Both the position numbers and the translations under genes were made by a program. A stretch of 64,000 nucleotides of DNA, taken from positions 1-64,000 of the forward strand of contig JAJZUT010000002.1 of assembly GCA_021847105.1 (NCBI GenBank). Direction: 5' to 3'. This document shows, in pieces, positions 57,479 to 64,000 of the stretch. The stretch's first letter is position 1. The number at the start of each line of letters is the position of its first letter. The notes beneath the pieces are model-generated. The model searched no databases and was not told the origin of the DNA. It worked only from the letters and a program-made list of their open reading frames with translations. This stretch comes from Pseudomonadota bacterium (GTDB lineage Bacteria; Pseudomonadota; Gammaproteobacteria; Steroidobacterales; Steroidobacteraceae).

Positions 57479-58273
57479 ATGCGTCCCTACCTCGACCTGA
57501 TGCGACGCATCCTCGAGAGCGGCACGCCGAAGGGGGACCGTACCGGCACCGGCACGCTGTCGCGCTTCGGCGAGCAGCTGCGTTTTGATCTGGCAGCGGG
57601 GTTTCCGCTGGTGACCACCAAGCGCATTCACCTGCGCTCGGTGGTCTGCGAGCTGCTGTGGTTCCTGCGCGGGGACACCAATGTGCGCTGGCTGCGCGAG
57701 CAGGGCGTGAGCATCTGGGACGAATGGGCCGATGAGCACGGCGAGCTCGGGCCGGTCTACGGCAAGCAGTGGCGCGCCTGGTCGACGGCCAACGGCGAGA
57801 GCATCGATCAGATCAGCGCGGCAATCGAGCTGATCCGGCGCGACCCGGATTCCCGGCGCATCGTAGTCAGCGCGTGGAATGTCGGGGAACTCGGGCAGAT
57901 GCGACTGATGCCCTGCCACGCCCTGTTTCAGTTTCACGTCGCTGCCGGCAAGCTGTCGTGCCAGCTCTATCAGCGCAGCGCCGACGTGTTTCTCGGCGTG
58001 CCTTTCAACATCGCCAGCTACGCTCTGCTCACGCACATGGTCGCCCAGCAGTGCGACCTGGCTCCCGGGGATTTCATCTGGACCGGCGGGGACTGCCACC
58101 TGTACGCCAATCACATCGAGCAGGCTCGCACTCAACTTTCCCGCGAGCCGTTTCCGCCGCCACAGCTGCAGATCCGCCGCCGCCCGCCAACTCTGTTCGA
58201 CTACCGCTTCGAGGACTTCGAATTCGTGAACTACCAACATCATCCGGCCCTGTCGGCGCCGGTCGCCGTCTAA
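57479..58273 (+). CDS. thyA: Thymidylate synthase
   Basis: 264 residues, same length as E. coli ThyA. It methylates dUMP with methylene-THF, producing DHF that FolA recycles further downstream. '[19 protein letters not shown]' is the N-terminal phosphate loop. The catalytic Cys is in '[12 protein letters not shown]', followed by '[20 protein letters not shown]' and '[12 protein letters not shown]'. lgt-thyA-folA order is widespread; here SET and kup genes intervene before folA. Confidence 0.97.
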   Translation: MRPYLDLMRRILESGTPKGDRTGTGTLSRFGEQLRFDLAAGFPLVTTKRIHLRSVVCELLWFLRGDTNVRWLREQGVSIWDEWADEHGELGPVYGKQWRAWSTANGESIDQISAAIELIRRDPDSRRIVVSAWNVGELGQMRLMPCHALFQFHVAAGKLSCQLYQRSADVFLGVPFNIASYALLTHMVAQQCDLAPGDFIWTGGDCHLYANHIEQARTQLSREPFPPPQLQIRRRPPTLFDYRFEDFEFVNYQHHPALSAPVAV

Positions 58274-58283
58274 GGAGCCGTCC

Positions 58284-58877
58284 GTGACCGGCAAGCGCTC
58301 CGCACAAGGTTCACCGTATTTCAAAGTGCGCCGCTCTCGGGTGCACGGTCGCGGCGCATTCGCGCTGCGGCGCATCCGCAAGGGCACGCGGATTGTCGAG
58401 TATCTCGGCGATCGGGTGTCGCACCAGGAGGCGGACCGGCGCTACGAGGACCGTGACGAGCGCGACAATCACACCTTCCTGTTCATCGTCGATGCGCGCA
58501 CGGTGATCGATGCCGGTGTGGGCGGCAACGATGCTCGCTATATGAACCATTCGTGCAATCCGAACTGCGAGACGGTGATCGAAGACAAGCGCGTATTCGT
58601 CGAGGCGATCCGCACGATCCAGCCGGGCGAGGAGCTGAATTACGACTATCAGCTCGGGCGTTCGCCGGACGATCCGTCCGACGTCGATGAAATCTACGCC
58701 TGCCACTGCGGACAGCCCAACTGCCGCGGCACGATGCTCTGGCCGCCGAAGAAGAAGCCTGAACGGCGCCGGCCGCTGAGCTCGCGTGCCGCCAAGGAGC
58801 CCGCGAAGCGCGGCACGGGCACTGCGCGCAAGGGCAAGCAGAAGCTCAAGAAGCGCACGCGTACGGCGGCGCGGTGA
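58284..58877 (+). CDS. SET-domain protein-lysine methyltransferase with basic tail
   Basis: 197 residues. Residues ~10-125 are a SET domain: 'RRSRVHGRGAFALRRIRKGT' (first beta strands), the SAM/pseudoknot motif 'ARYMNHSCNPNCET', and 'GEELNYDYQLG' with the catalytic-region Tyr. A post-SET zinc motif, 'CHCGQPNCRG', follows, closing the lysine channel with the NHSCNPNC Cys. The last ~50 residues are almost only Lys, Arg, Ala, Pro and Thr, like a histone H1 tail, and could bind DNA or RNA or act as an automethylation site (inference). GTG 58284 has TAAGGAG 10 nt upstream. It starts right after thyA. Bacterial substrates of SET proteins are mostly unknown. Confidence 0.88.
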   Translation: MTGKRSAQGSPYFKVRRSRVHGRGAFALRRIRKGTRIVEYLGDRVSHQEADRRYEDRDERDNHTFLFIVDARTVIDAGVGGNDARYMNHSCNPNCETVIEDKRVFVEAIRTIQPGEELNYDYQLGRSPDDPSDVDEIYACHCGQPNCRGTMLWPPKKKPERRRPLSSRAAKEPAKRGTGTARKGKQKLKKRTRTAAR

Positions 58878-58881
58878 TGTG

Positions 58882-60753
58882 ATGAGCGCAGCTCCCGGGC
58901 ATACGCAGGGCTGGTCGCTGGCGGCGGTCATCGGCGCCATCGGCGTGGTGTACGGAGACATCGGCACCAGCCCCCTCTATGCTCTGGAGGCGACGCTCAC
59001 CGAGGCGGGACGCTTCGATCACGAGGCCGTGCTCGGCTCGCTGTCGCTGATCGTCTGGGCGCTGACCATCTCGGTCACCGTCAAATACGTCAGCATTATT
59101 ATGCGAGCTGACAACGAGGGCGAGGGCGGGATTCTCGCGATGTTCGCCCTTGCGCAGCGCAACAGCGTCGCCGGCAGCCTATGGGCACGCATCGTGGTCG
59201 GGTTGGCGCTTGCGGGCACCGCCTTCTTCTTCTGCGACTCACTGATCACTCCGGCGATCAGCGTCCTCAGTGCGGCCGAAGGCCTCGAGGTGTTGAGTCC
59301 GGATTTCGCGCACCTGGTGGTGCCGGTCACGGTAGGGGTCATCCTCGGGTTGTTCATTTATCAGCGTCGCGGCACTGCGCGGGTCGGCGCCCTGTTCGGG
59401 CCAGTCATGATCGTGTGGTTTCTGGTGCTCGCCGTGACGGGCATCCAGGCGATTCGCGCCGATCCGGTGGTGCTCTACGCGATCAATCCGCTCTACGGCG
59501 TAGAGCTCCTGGTGCGTCGCCCGGGCGTGTCACTCGCGGTGATCGGCGCGGTGTTTCTGTGCCTCACCGGCGGTGAGGCGCTCTATGCCGATATGGGCCA
59601 CTTCGGCAAGCGGCCCGTGCGCATCGCCTGGTTTTTCCTCATCTGGCCGGCTCTGATCCTCAATTATTTCGGCCAGGGCGCGCTGCAGCTCGAGCACGGA
59701 CACTTCATCGCGCAGACGCTGTATCTGATGGTGTCCAATTCGGCACTGCCGTGGATGGTCATCCTCGCCACCGCCGCCACCGTCATCGCCTCGCAGGCGG
59801 TGATCTCCGGCGCGTTCTCCATGGCGCGCCAGGCAGTGCAGCTGGATCTGCTGCCGCGCATCCGGGTATTGCAGACCTCGGCCACTGCGCTCGGGCAAAT
59901 CTACGTGCCGGCGGTCAACTGGCTGGTCTGCATCGCGGTGATTGCATTCGTCGTGGGATTCCGCTCCTCGAATGCGCTCTCGGCGGCATACGGATCGGCG
60001 GTGGTCGGCACCATGCTGATCACGACCATCCTCGGAGCATTCGTTGCGCTGCAGCAGTGGAACTGGCCGAAGCCCGTGGTGGCCCTGCTGTTCGGGCTGC
60101 TGTTCATCGTCGATGCCGTGTTCTTCGTCGGCAACATGACCAAGGTGCCGAGCGGCGGTTGGATTCCGCTCGCGCTGGCCGCGGTGTTGTTCACGCTATT
60201 CATCACCTGGCGCAGCGGCCGCCTGGAACTGCGCGCAGCGCTCGCCCGCCAAGCGATTCCGCTGAGTGAGCTGCCGAATCTGCTCGCCGGCGTGCATCGC
60301 GTGCCCGGCACCGCGGTGTTTCTCGCCAGCACTCCGGAGCTGGTGCCCTCGGCTCTGATCCGCAACCTGGAACACAACCGGGTGGCGCACGAGCGACTCA
60401 TCATCCTGAACCTCGAGATCGTGCGCACGCCGCGACAGGATCCGGCCAACCGGGTGGATATCGATGAGACGCTCCCGGGGGTCTACCTGGTGAGCGCACG
60501 ATTCGGATTCATGGAGACCCCGGACGTCGGCGAAGCTCTGCGCGGCTGCCGCGCTCGTGGTCTTAAGGTGTTCATGGAAGACAGCTCGTTTTTCGTCGGC
60601 CAGCATGTGGTGCGCGCTCGCGAGCTGCCCGGTTGGCGCGGCCTGCAGCGCTTGCTGTTCGCGCGCATGCAGCGGCACAGCACGCAGGCGGCAGAATTCT
60701 TCCGCATGCCTTCGCGCGGCGTCGTCTCGCTCAACACCGTGGTGGAAATCTGA
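58882..60753 (+). CDS. kup: Low-affinity potassium transporter Kup
   Basis: 623 residues, about twelve transmembrane helices and a cytoplasmic C-terminal domain. Kup imports K+ with protons. 'GVVYGDIGTSPLYALEATL' is the family signature with the conserved Asp. 'ADNEGEGGILAMFALAQR', 'LTGGEALYADMGHFGKRPV' and 'FVGNMTKVPSGGWIPL' are further diagnostic blocks. It follows the SET gene by 4 nt. Confidence 0.95.
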   Translation: MSAAPGHTQGWSLAAVIGAIGVVYGDIGTSPLYALEATLTEAGRFDHEAVLGSLSLIVWALTISVTVKYVSIIMRADNEGEGGILAMFALAQRNSVAGSLWARIVVGLALAGTAFFFCDSLITPAISVLSAAEGLEVLSPDFAHLVVPVTVGVILGLFIYQRRGTARVGALFGPVMIVWFLVLAVTGIQAIRADPVVLYAINPLYGVELLVRRPGVSLAVIGAVFLCLTGGEALYADMGHFGKRPVRIAWFFLIWPALILNYFGQGALQLEHGHFIAQTLYLMVSNSALPWMVILATAATVIASQAVISGAFSMARQAVQLDLLPRIRVLQTSATALGQIYVPAVNWLVCIAVIAFVVGFRSSNALSAAYGSAVVGTMLITTILGAFVALQQWNWPKPVVALLFGLLFIVDAVFFVGNMTKVPSGGWIPLALAAVLFTLFITWRSGRLELRAALARQAIPLSELPNLLAGVHRVPGTAVFLASTPELVPSALIRNLEHNRVAHERLIILNLEIVRTPRQDPANRVDIDETLPGVYLVSARFGFMETPDVGEALRGCRARGLKVFMEDSSFFVGQHVVRARELPGWRGLQRLLFARMQRHSTQAAEFFRMPSRGVVSLNTVVEI

Positions 60754-60775
60754 GTCCGCGGGCGCGGGGCTGCCA

Positions 60776-61306
60776 ATGAGCATTGTAGAGCAGCCGCAAG
60801 TCTCCCTGATCGTGGCCATGGCCGAAAACGGCTGCATCGGTCGTGACAACGCCCTGCCCTGGCGATTGCCGGAGGATCTGCGGCGCTTCAAATCCCTGAC
60901 GCTCGGCAAGCCCATACTGATGGGACGCCGGACCTACGAGTCGATCGGCCGTCCGCTACCGCAGCGCCGCAATCTGGTCCTCACGCGCGAGCGCGGATGG
61001 CAGCGCCCCGGGGTGCTCGCCGTGCACTCCCTCGGTCATGCGCTCGGCTGCGCGCGTGATGCGGAAGAGCTGATCGGCATCGGCGGCGCCGAGGTGTACC
61101 GGCTGCTGATGCCGTTCGCACGCCGCATCTATCTGACGTTGGTGCACGCAGAGATCCCCGGCGACACATTCTTTCCGGCCATCGATCCCACCCAGTGGGC
61201 CGACGTCGAGTGCCATCGCCATGCCGCGGGGGAGCACAGCCTCTACGCGTTCACCTTCATGACTCTCGAGCGCAAAGGCGCTCCGCAGGCCCCTGGCGCC
61301 TACTGA
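60776..61306 (+). CDS. folA: Dihydrofolate reductase
   Basis: 176 residues. It reduces the DHF produced by ThyA. 'SLIVAMAENGCIGRDNALPW' is the Met20-loop region and 'RLPEDLRRFKSLT' contains the active-site Asp equivalent. 'LMGRRTYESIGRPLPQRRN' is the NADPH-binding signature, and 'LIGIGGAEVYRLLMPF' the second. Its last 7 nt overlap the convergent aminotransferase. Confidence 0.96.
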   Translation: MSIVEQPQVSLIVAMAENGCIGRDNALPWRLPEDLRRFKSLTLGKPILMGRRTYESIGRPLPQRRNLVLTRERGWQRPGVLAVHSLGHALGCARDAEELIGIGGAEVYRLLMPFARRIYLTLVHAEIPGDTFFPAIDPTQWADVECHRHAAGEHSLYAFTFMTLERKGAPQAPGAY

Positions 61307-62496
61307 GCCAGCGCCCGGGCCACGGCCTCTGCGAAGTACGGGATGTTCTCCATGCGCAGTCCCGCGATGTTGATCCGACTGTCATCGGTCATGTAGACGT
61401 GGTGCGTCTCGCGCAGACGTCTTACCGTATCCTTGTCGACGCCCAGGTAGGAGAACATGCCGCGCTGGCGCACGATGTGGCTGAAGTCCTTCTGAGGACA
61501 GGCCACCGCGAGCGCTTCGGCCGTGGCGGCACGCAGCTGCAGAATCCGCTCGCGCATCGTCGTCAGCTCGCTCTGCCACGCGGCGTGCAGCGCGGCATTG
61601 CCGAGAATTTCCGCGACGATGGCTGCACCGTGATCCGGCGGCATGGAATACAGGCCGCGCGCGATGCGCACCAGCTGCGTCAGGGCCGCTTCGGCTGCCG
61701 CGCTGCTCTGTCCCACCACCAAAAGACAGCCCACGCGCTCGCGATACAGACCGAAGTTCTTCGAGCAGGACACGGCGATCAACGCCTCGGGCACCTCGCC
61801 GGCAATGAGGCGCAGCCCGTAGGCGTCCGCCTCGAGTCCGCGGCCGAGCCCCTGGTAGGCCATATCGATGAATGGCAGCAGCGCCCGGCGCTGCAGCAGC
61901 GCGGCGATTTCGCGCCACTGCGCCTCGTCCAGGTCCGCACCCGTGGGGTTGTGACACGAGGCGTGCAGCAGCACGACCGAGCGTGGCGGCAACGCCTCGA
62001 GCGCGCGCATCATCGACTCGAACGCAACCCCGCCCGAGCGGGCATCGAAATACGGATAGCGCTCGAGCTTCAGACCGCAGCCGGACAGCAGCGGCACGTG
62101 GTTGGCCCAGGTCGGGTCGCTCACGTGCACGACGGCATCGGGACGGGCGATGCGGATCAGCTCCGCACCCAGGCGCAGCGCGCCGCAGCCACCGGGGGCC
62201 TGAACCGCGCACACCCGATCCGAGTCCGCCAGCGGCGAGCCTTCGCCCAGAGCGAGTCGTCGCATTGCCGCGTTGAAGCTCGCGTTTCCGGCAGGCGCCA
62301 CGTAGGTCTTGGTCGTCTGCCGCTCGAGAACATCGCGTTCCGCCTCGCGCACCGCCTTCATGACCGGGGTGTCACCCCGCTCATCGCGGTACACGCCGAC
62401 ACCGAGATCGACTTTGCGGGAATCTGCGTCAGCGCGAAACGCGGCCATCAGGCCGAGAATAGGATCCGGCGGCAGCCGGTCGAGATGCTCAAGCAC
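61300..62496 (-). CDS. tyrB: Aromatic/aspartate aminotransferase (class I PLP enzyme)
   Basis: 398 residues, close to E. coli AspC/TyrB. 'KVDLGVGVYRDERGDTPV' opens the fold. 'VLLHASCHNPTGADL' has the PLP-stacking Asn, 'FIDMAYQGLGRGLEADAY' the PLP Asp/Tyr, and the Schiff-base Lys is in 'AVSCSKNFGLYRERVG'. 'RINIAGL' holds the substrate-carboxylate Arg. AspC and TyrB cannot be separated by eye, so the symbol is tentative. It converges with folA. Confidence 0.85.
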   Translation of the reverse strand: MLEHLDRLPPDPILGLMAAFRADADSRKVDLGVGVYRDERGDTPVMKAVREAERDVLERQTTKTYVAPAGNASFNAAMRRLALGEGSPLADSDRVCAVQAPGGCGALRLGAELIRIARPDAVVHVSDPTWANHVPLLSGCGLKLERYPYFDARSGGVAFESMMRALEALPPRSVVLLHASCHNPTGADLDEAQWREIAALLQRRALLPFIDMAYQGLGRGLEADAYGLRLIAGEVPEALIAVSCSKNFGLYRERVGCLLVVGQSSAAAEAALTQLVRIARGLYSMPPDHGAAIVAEILGNAALHAAWQSELTTMRERILQLRAATAEALAVACPQKDFSHIVRQRGMFSYLGVDKDTVRRLRETHHVYMTDDSRINIAGLRMENIPYFAEAVARALAQ

Positions 62497-62578
62497 GGGA
62501 TTCTCCTCGCCGCAGGTCGCACGCGGCGTCCGTCCCGAAGTTTACACGGTCAGCGTCACAGTTCCGGGCCTCCGTGGT

Positions 62579-62605
62579 TCAAGATCAGCGGTCGGGCGCC
62601 GATAC
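62579..62605 (+). promoter_or_regulatory. Candidate sigma-28 (FliA) promoter for motAB
   Basis: TCAAGATC (62579-62586), 11-nt spacer, GCCGATAC (62598-62605). Compared with the FliA consensus TAAAGTTT-N11-GCCGATAA, the -10 matches 7 of 8 and the -35 matches 5 of 8 at exact spacing. It lies 94 nt before motA. Confidence 0.55.
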
Positions 62606-62698
62606 TGGCCACAGTATCGCTGCACAGTGGACCGGAGTCGCCCGTAACGGCGCCAGGGGCACGGCGCGGCGCCCTTCAAGAACAGGCTTGCGCAGTTC

Positions 62699-63565
62699 GT
62701 GATTCAGATCATCGGAAGCATCGTCGTACTCGCCTGCGTCGCCGTGGGCTTCATGATCGAGGGTGGGAAGCTGCTCGCGCTGTGGCACCCGGCGGAGTTC
62801 CTGATCATCATCGGGGCGGCCTTCGGCGCATTTCTCACCAGCAATCCGATCAAGGTCGTCAAGGCCAGCCTTAGCGGTATCGTCGCGTTGTTTAAACAGG
62901 AGCGCTACGAGCACGACGATTACGTCTCGATCCTGAAGCTGCTCTACGATGTGCTGCTGCGCATCCGCAAAGAGGGCCTGATGTCGATCGAGTCGGACAT
63001 CGAGTCAGCCGACGGCGGAGAGCTGTTCAAGAAGTACCCGGAGATCGCCGCCGACCATCACCTGCGCAATTTCATCACGGACAGTCTGCGATTGATGGTG
63101 GGCGGCAACCTCGATCCGCATGAATTCGAGAGTCTGCTCGACGAGGAAGTCGAGACCTTCCGCCAAGAGGCACATGAGCCGGGACACGCCGTGCAACGCA
63201 TGGCCGATGCACTGCCGGGATTCGGCATCGTCGCGGCCGTGCTGGGTATCGTGAACACCATGGCCTCGATCGCCAGCGCCGACACCGCCACCATCGGTGA
63301 GCGGGTCGCCTCGGCGCTGGTCGGTACTTTTCTCGGGATCCTGGTCTCCTACGGCTTTGCCGGACCGCTCGCGGCGGCAATGGACCATGCCGCCAACGAC
63401 GAGATCAAGGCCTTCGAGCTGGTCAAGATGGCCCTGGTCGCCAGCGTGCGCGGCTACGTGCCTGCCGTGGCGATCGAATTCGCCCGCAAGCTCCTGTTCA
63501 GTGACGTACGTCCGAGCTTCGCCGATCTCGAGGCGAAGCTGAAGGACAAACCCGCGAAGGCCTGA
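62699..63565 (+). CDS. motA: Flagellar motor stator protein MotA
   Basis: 288 residues. MotA and MotB form the proton-conducting stator. The start 'IQIIGSIVVLACVAVGFM' is the first transmembrane helix, and 'LWHPAEFLIIIGAAFGAFLT' the second. The cytoplasmic loop (about 50-165) carries the charged residues that push FliG. Helices 3 and 4 include 'ALPGFGIVAAVLGIVNTM' and 'YGFAGPLAAAMDHA' with the two conserved prolines. GTG 62699 is used; no ATG fits. Its stop shares bases with the motB ATG (TGATG). Confidence 0.95.
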   Translation: MIQIIGSIVVLACVAVGFMIEGGKLLALWHPAEFLIIIGAAFGAFLTSNPIKVVKASLSGIVALFKQERYEHDDYVSILKLLYDVLLRIRKEGLMSIESDIESADGGELFKKYPEIAADHHLRNFITDSLRLMVGGNLDPHEFESLLDEEVETFRQEAHEPGHAVQRMADALPGFGIVAAVLGIVNTMASIASADTATIGERVASALVGTFLGILVSYGFAGPLAAAMDHAANDEIKAFELVKMALVASVRGYVPAVAIEFARKLLFSDVRPSFADLEAKLKDKPAKA

Positions 63566-64000
63566 TGGCTGCCCAGAAGGAAGAGCGGCCGCTCATCGTC
63601 GTCAAAAAGGCGCGACGCGGCGAAGGCGGCCATCACGGCGGGGCCTGGAAGGTCGCGTACGCCGACTTCGTCACGGCCATGATGGCGTTCTTCCTGGTGA
63701 TGTGGATCGTCACCGCGGTCAATAAAGCCGAGCGGGCGGCCATCTTCAATTACTTCAAGAATCCGAGCATGCAGAACGGGCACAGCTCGCGCGCGGCGCC
63801 CGGTCCGCAGGGACCCGGCGGCGCCAGTACCAGCCCGATCAACCTCGGCGGAGGCCTGAACGGCCTCAGTACCAATCCGCACCGAATCGTCGCGATCAAC
63901 GGGATCAGCAGCGGCTCAGGGCCGCAGAACACGCCGCTCTCGGCAGCGCAGATCAGTGCGCGCGAAGCGAAACAGCGCCTCGCGCGCGCCGACCACAAGC
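63565..64000 (+). CDS. motB: Flagellar motor protein MotB (3' truncated by window edge)
   Basis: The first 145 codons run to the window edge without a stop. 'GGAWKVAYADFVTAMMAFFL' contains Asp34, equivalent to the proton-carrying Asp32 of E. coli MotB, in the single transmembrane helix. A basic, Gly/His-rich N terminus precedes it. After the helix comes 'NYFKNPSM' (plug region), then a flexible Gly/Ser/Pro linker. The OmpA-like peptidoglycan-binding domain would lie beyond the window. ATG 63565 overlaps the motA stop. Confidence 0.93.
   Translation, partial: MAAQKEERPLIVVKKARRGEGGHHGGAWKVAYADFVTAMMAFFLVMWIVTAVNKAERAAIFNYFKNPSMQNGHSSRAAPGPQGPGGASTSPINLGGGLNGLSTNPHRIVAINGISSGSGPQNTPLSAAQISAREAKQRLARADHK

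Overview
The window reads as a high-GC chromosome of a gammaproteobacterium. The evidence is gene order: lolB-ispE-tRNA-Gln-prs-rplY-pth-ychF, mreBCD-mrdA-rodA-mltB-rlpA-dacA, lptD-surA-pdxA-rsmA-apaGH, ybeD next to lipBA, and murU-amgK divergent from lptD are all arrangements typical of Pseudomonas- and Xanthomonas-like genomes. The motAB genes at the right edge imply a flagellated cell. Genus cannot be read from the sequence; a soil or freshwater relative of Nevskiales/Xanthomonadales is a guess.

Left end (1-5331), accessory DNA. A truncated secreted GH5-type glycosidase with an Ig-like domain is followed by a DDE transposase flanked by a 20-bp direct repeat, fragments of tyrosine recombinase genes, and two short modules stacked on a tRNA-Met gene. 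The 3' 45 bp of that tRNA occur three times in the same orientation (2908, 3845, 5255). These repeats bound one module with a HigBA-like toxin-antitoxin pair and one with an autoinhibited Fic enzyme that has its own palindromic operators. Both modules keep the same ~114-bp arm beside the repeat, with helically phased short direct repeats, but neither keeps an integrase. This is the most unusual part of the window.

Core region (5332-44263). ychF, pth, rplY, prs, tRNA-Gln, ispE and lolB run on the minus strand, with prfA divergent. Then come mtgA, ppiB and prmC, an orphan membrane protein, and an apparent methionine-cycle operon: an ArsR/methyltransferase-like regulator with a palindrome at its start, then metF and B12-dependent metH. 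hslO and gatCAB follow. The plus-strand cell-wall cluster mreB-mreC-mreD-mrdA-rodA-mltB-rlpA-dacA-dat-ybeD supplies the elongasome, septal lytic enzymes, a carboxypeptidase and a D-amino-acid aminotransferase. lipB-lipA converge on it. murU-amgK (peptidoglycan recycling) diverge from lptD-surA-pdxA-rsmA (outer-membrane assembly, PLP synthesis, rRNA maturation).

Right end (44264-64000). A universal stress protein sits between rsmA and apaGH. It is followed by 3-hydroxyanthranilate dioxygenase, a large membrane/GAF protein without an output domain, a Xre-RES toxin-antitoxin pair, an Lrp-type regulator divergent from a PutA that lacks the usual DNA-binding domain, a YyaL-like protein, RlmI-like methyltransferase, lgt, thyA, a SET-domain lysine methyltransferase with a histone-like basic tail, kup, folA, an aromatic aminotransferase, and motA-motB behind a sigma-28-like promoter.

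Many genes are coupled by 4-nt ATGA/GTGA/TTGA overlaps (mreC-mreD, mrdA-rodA, mltB-rlpA, pdxA-rsmA, apaG-apaH, gatA-gatB, lipB-lipA, murU-amgK, lolB-ispE, metF-metH), which helped choose starts. Very long antisense reading frames are common because of the GC content and were left out.
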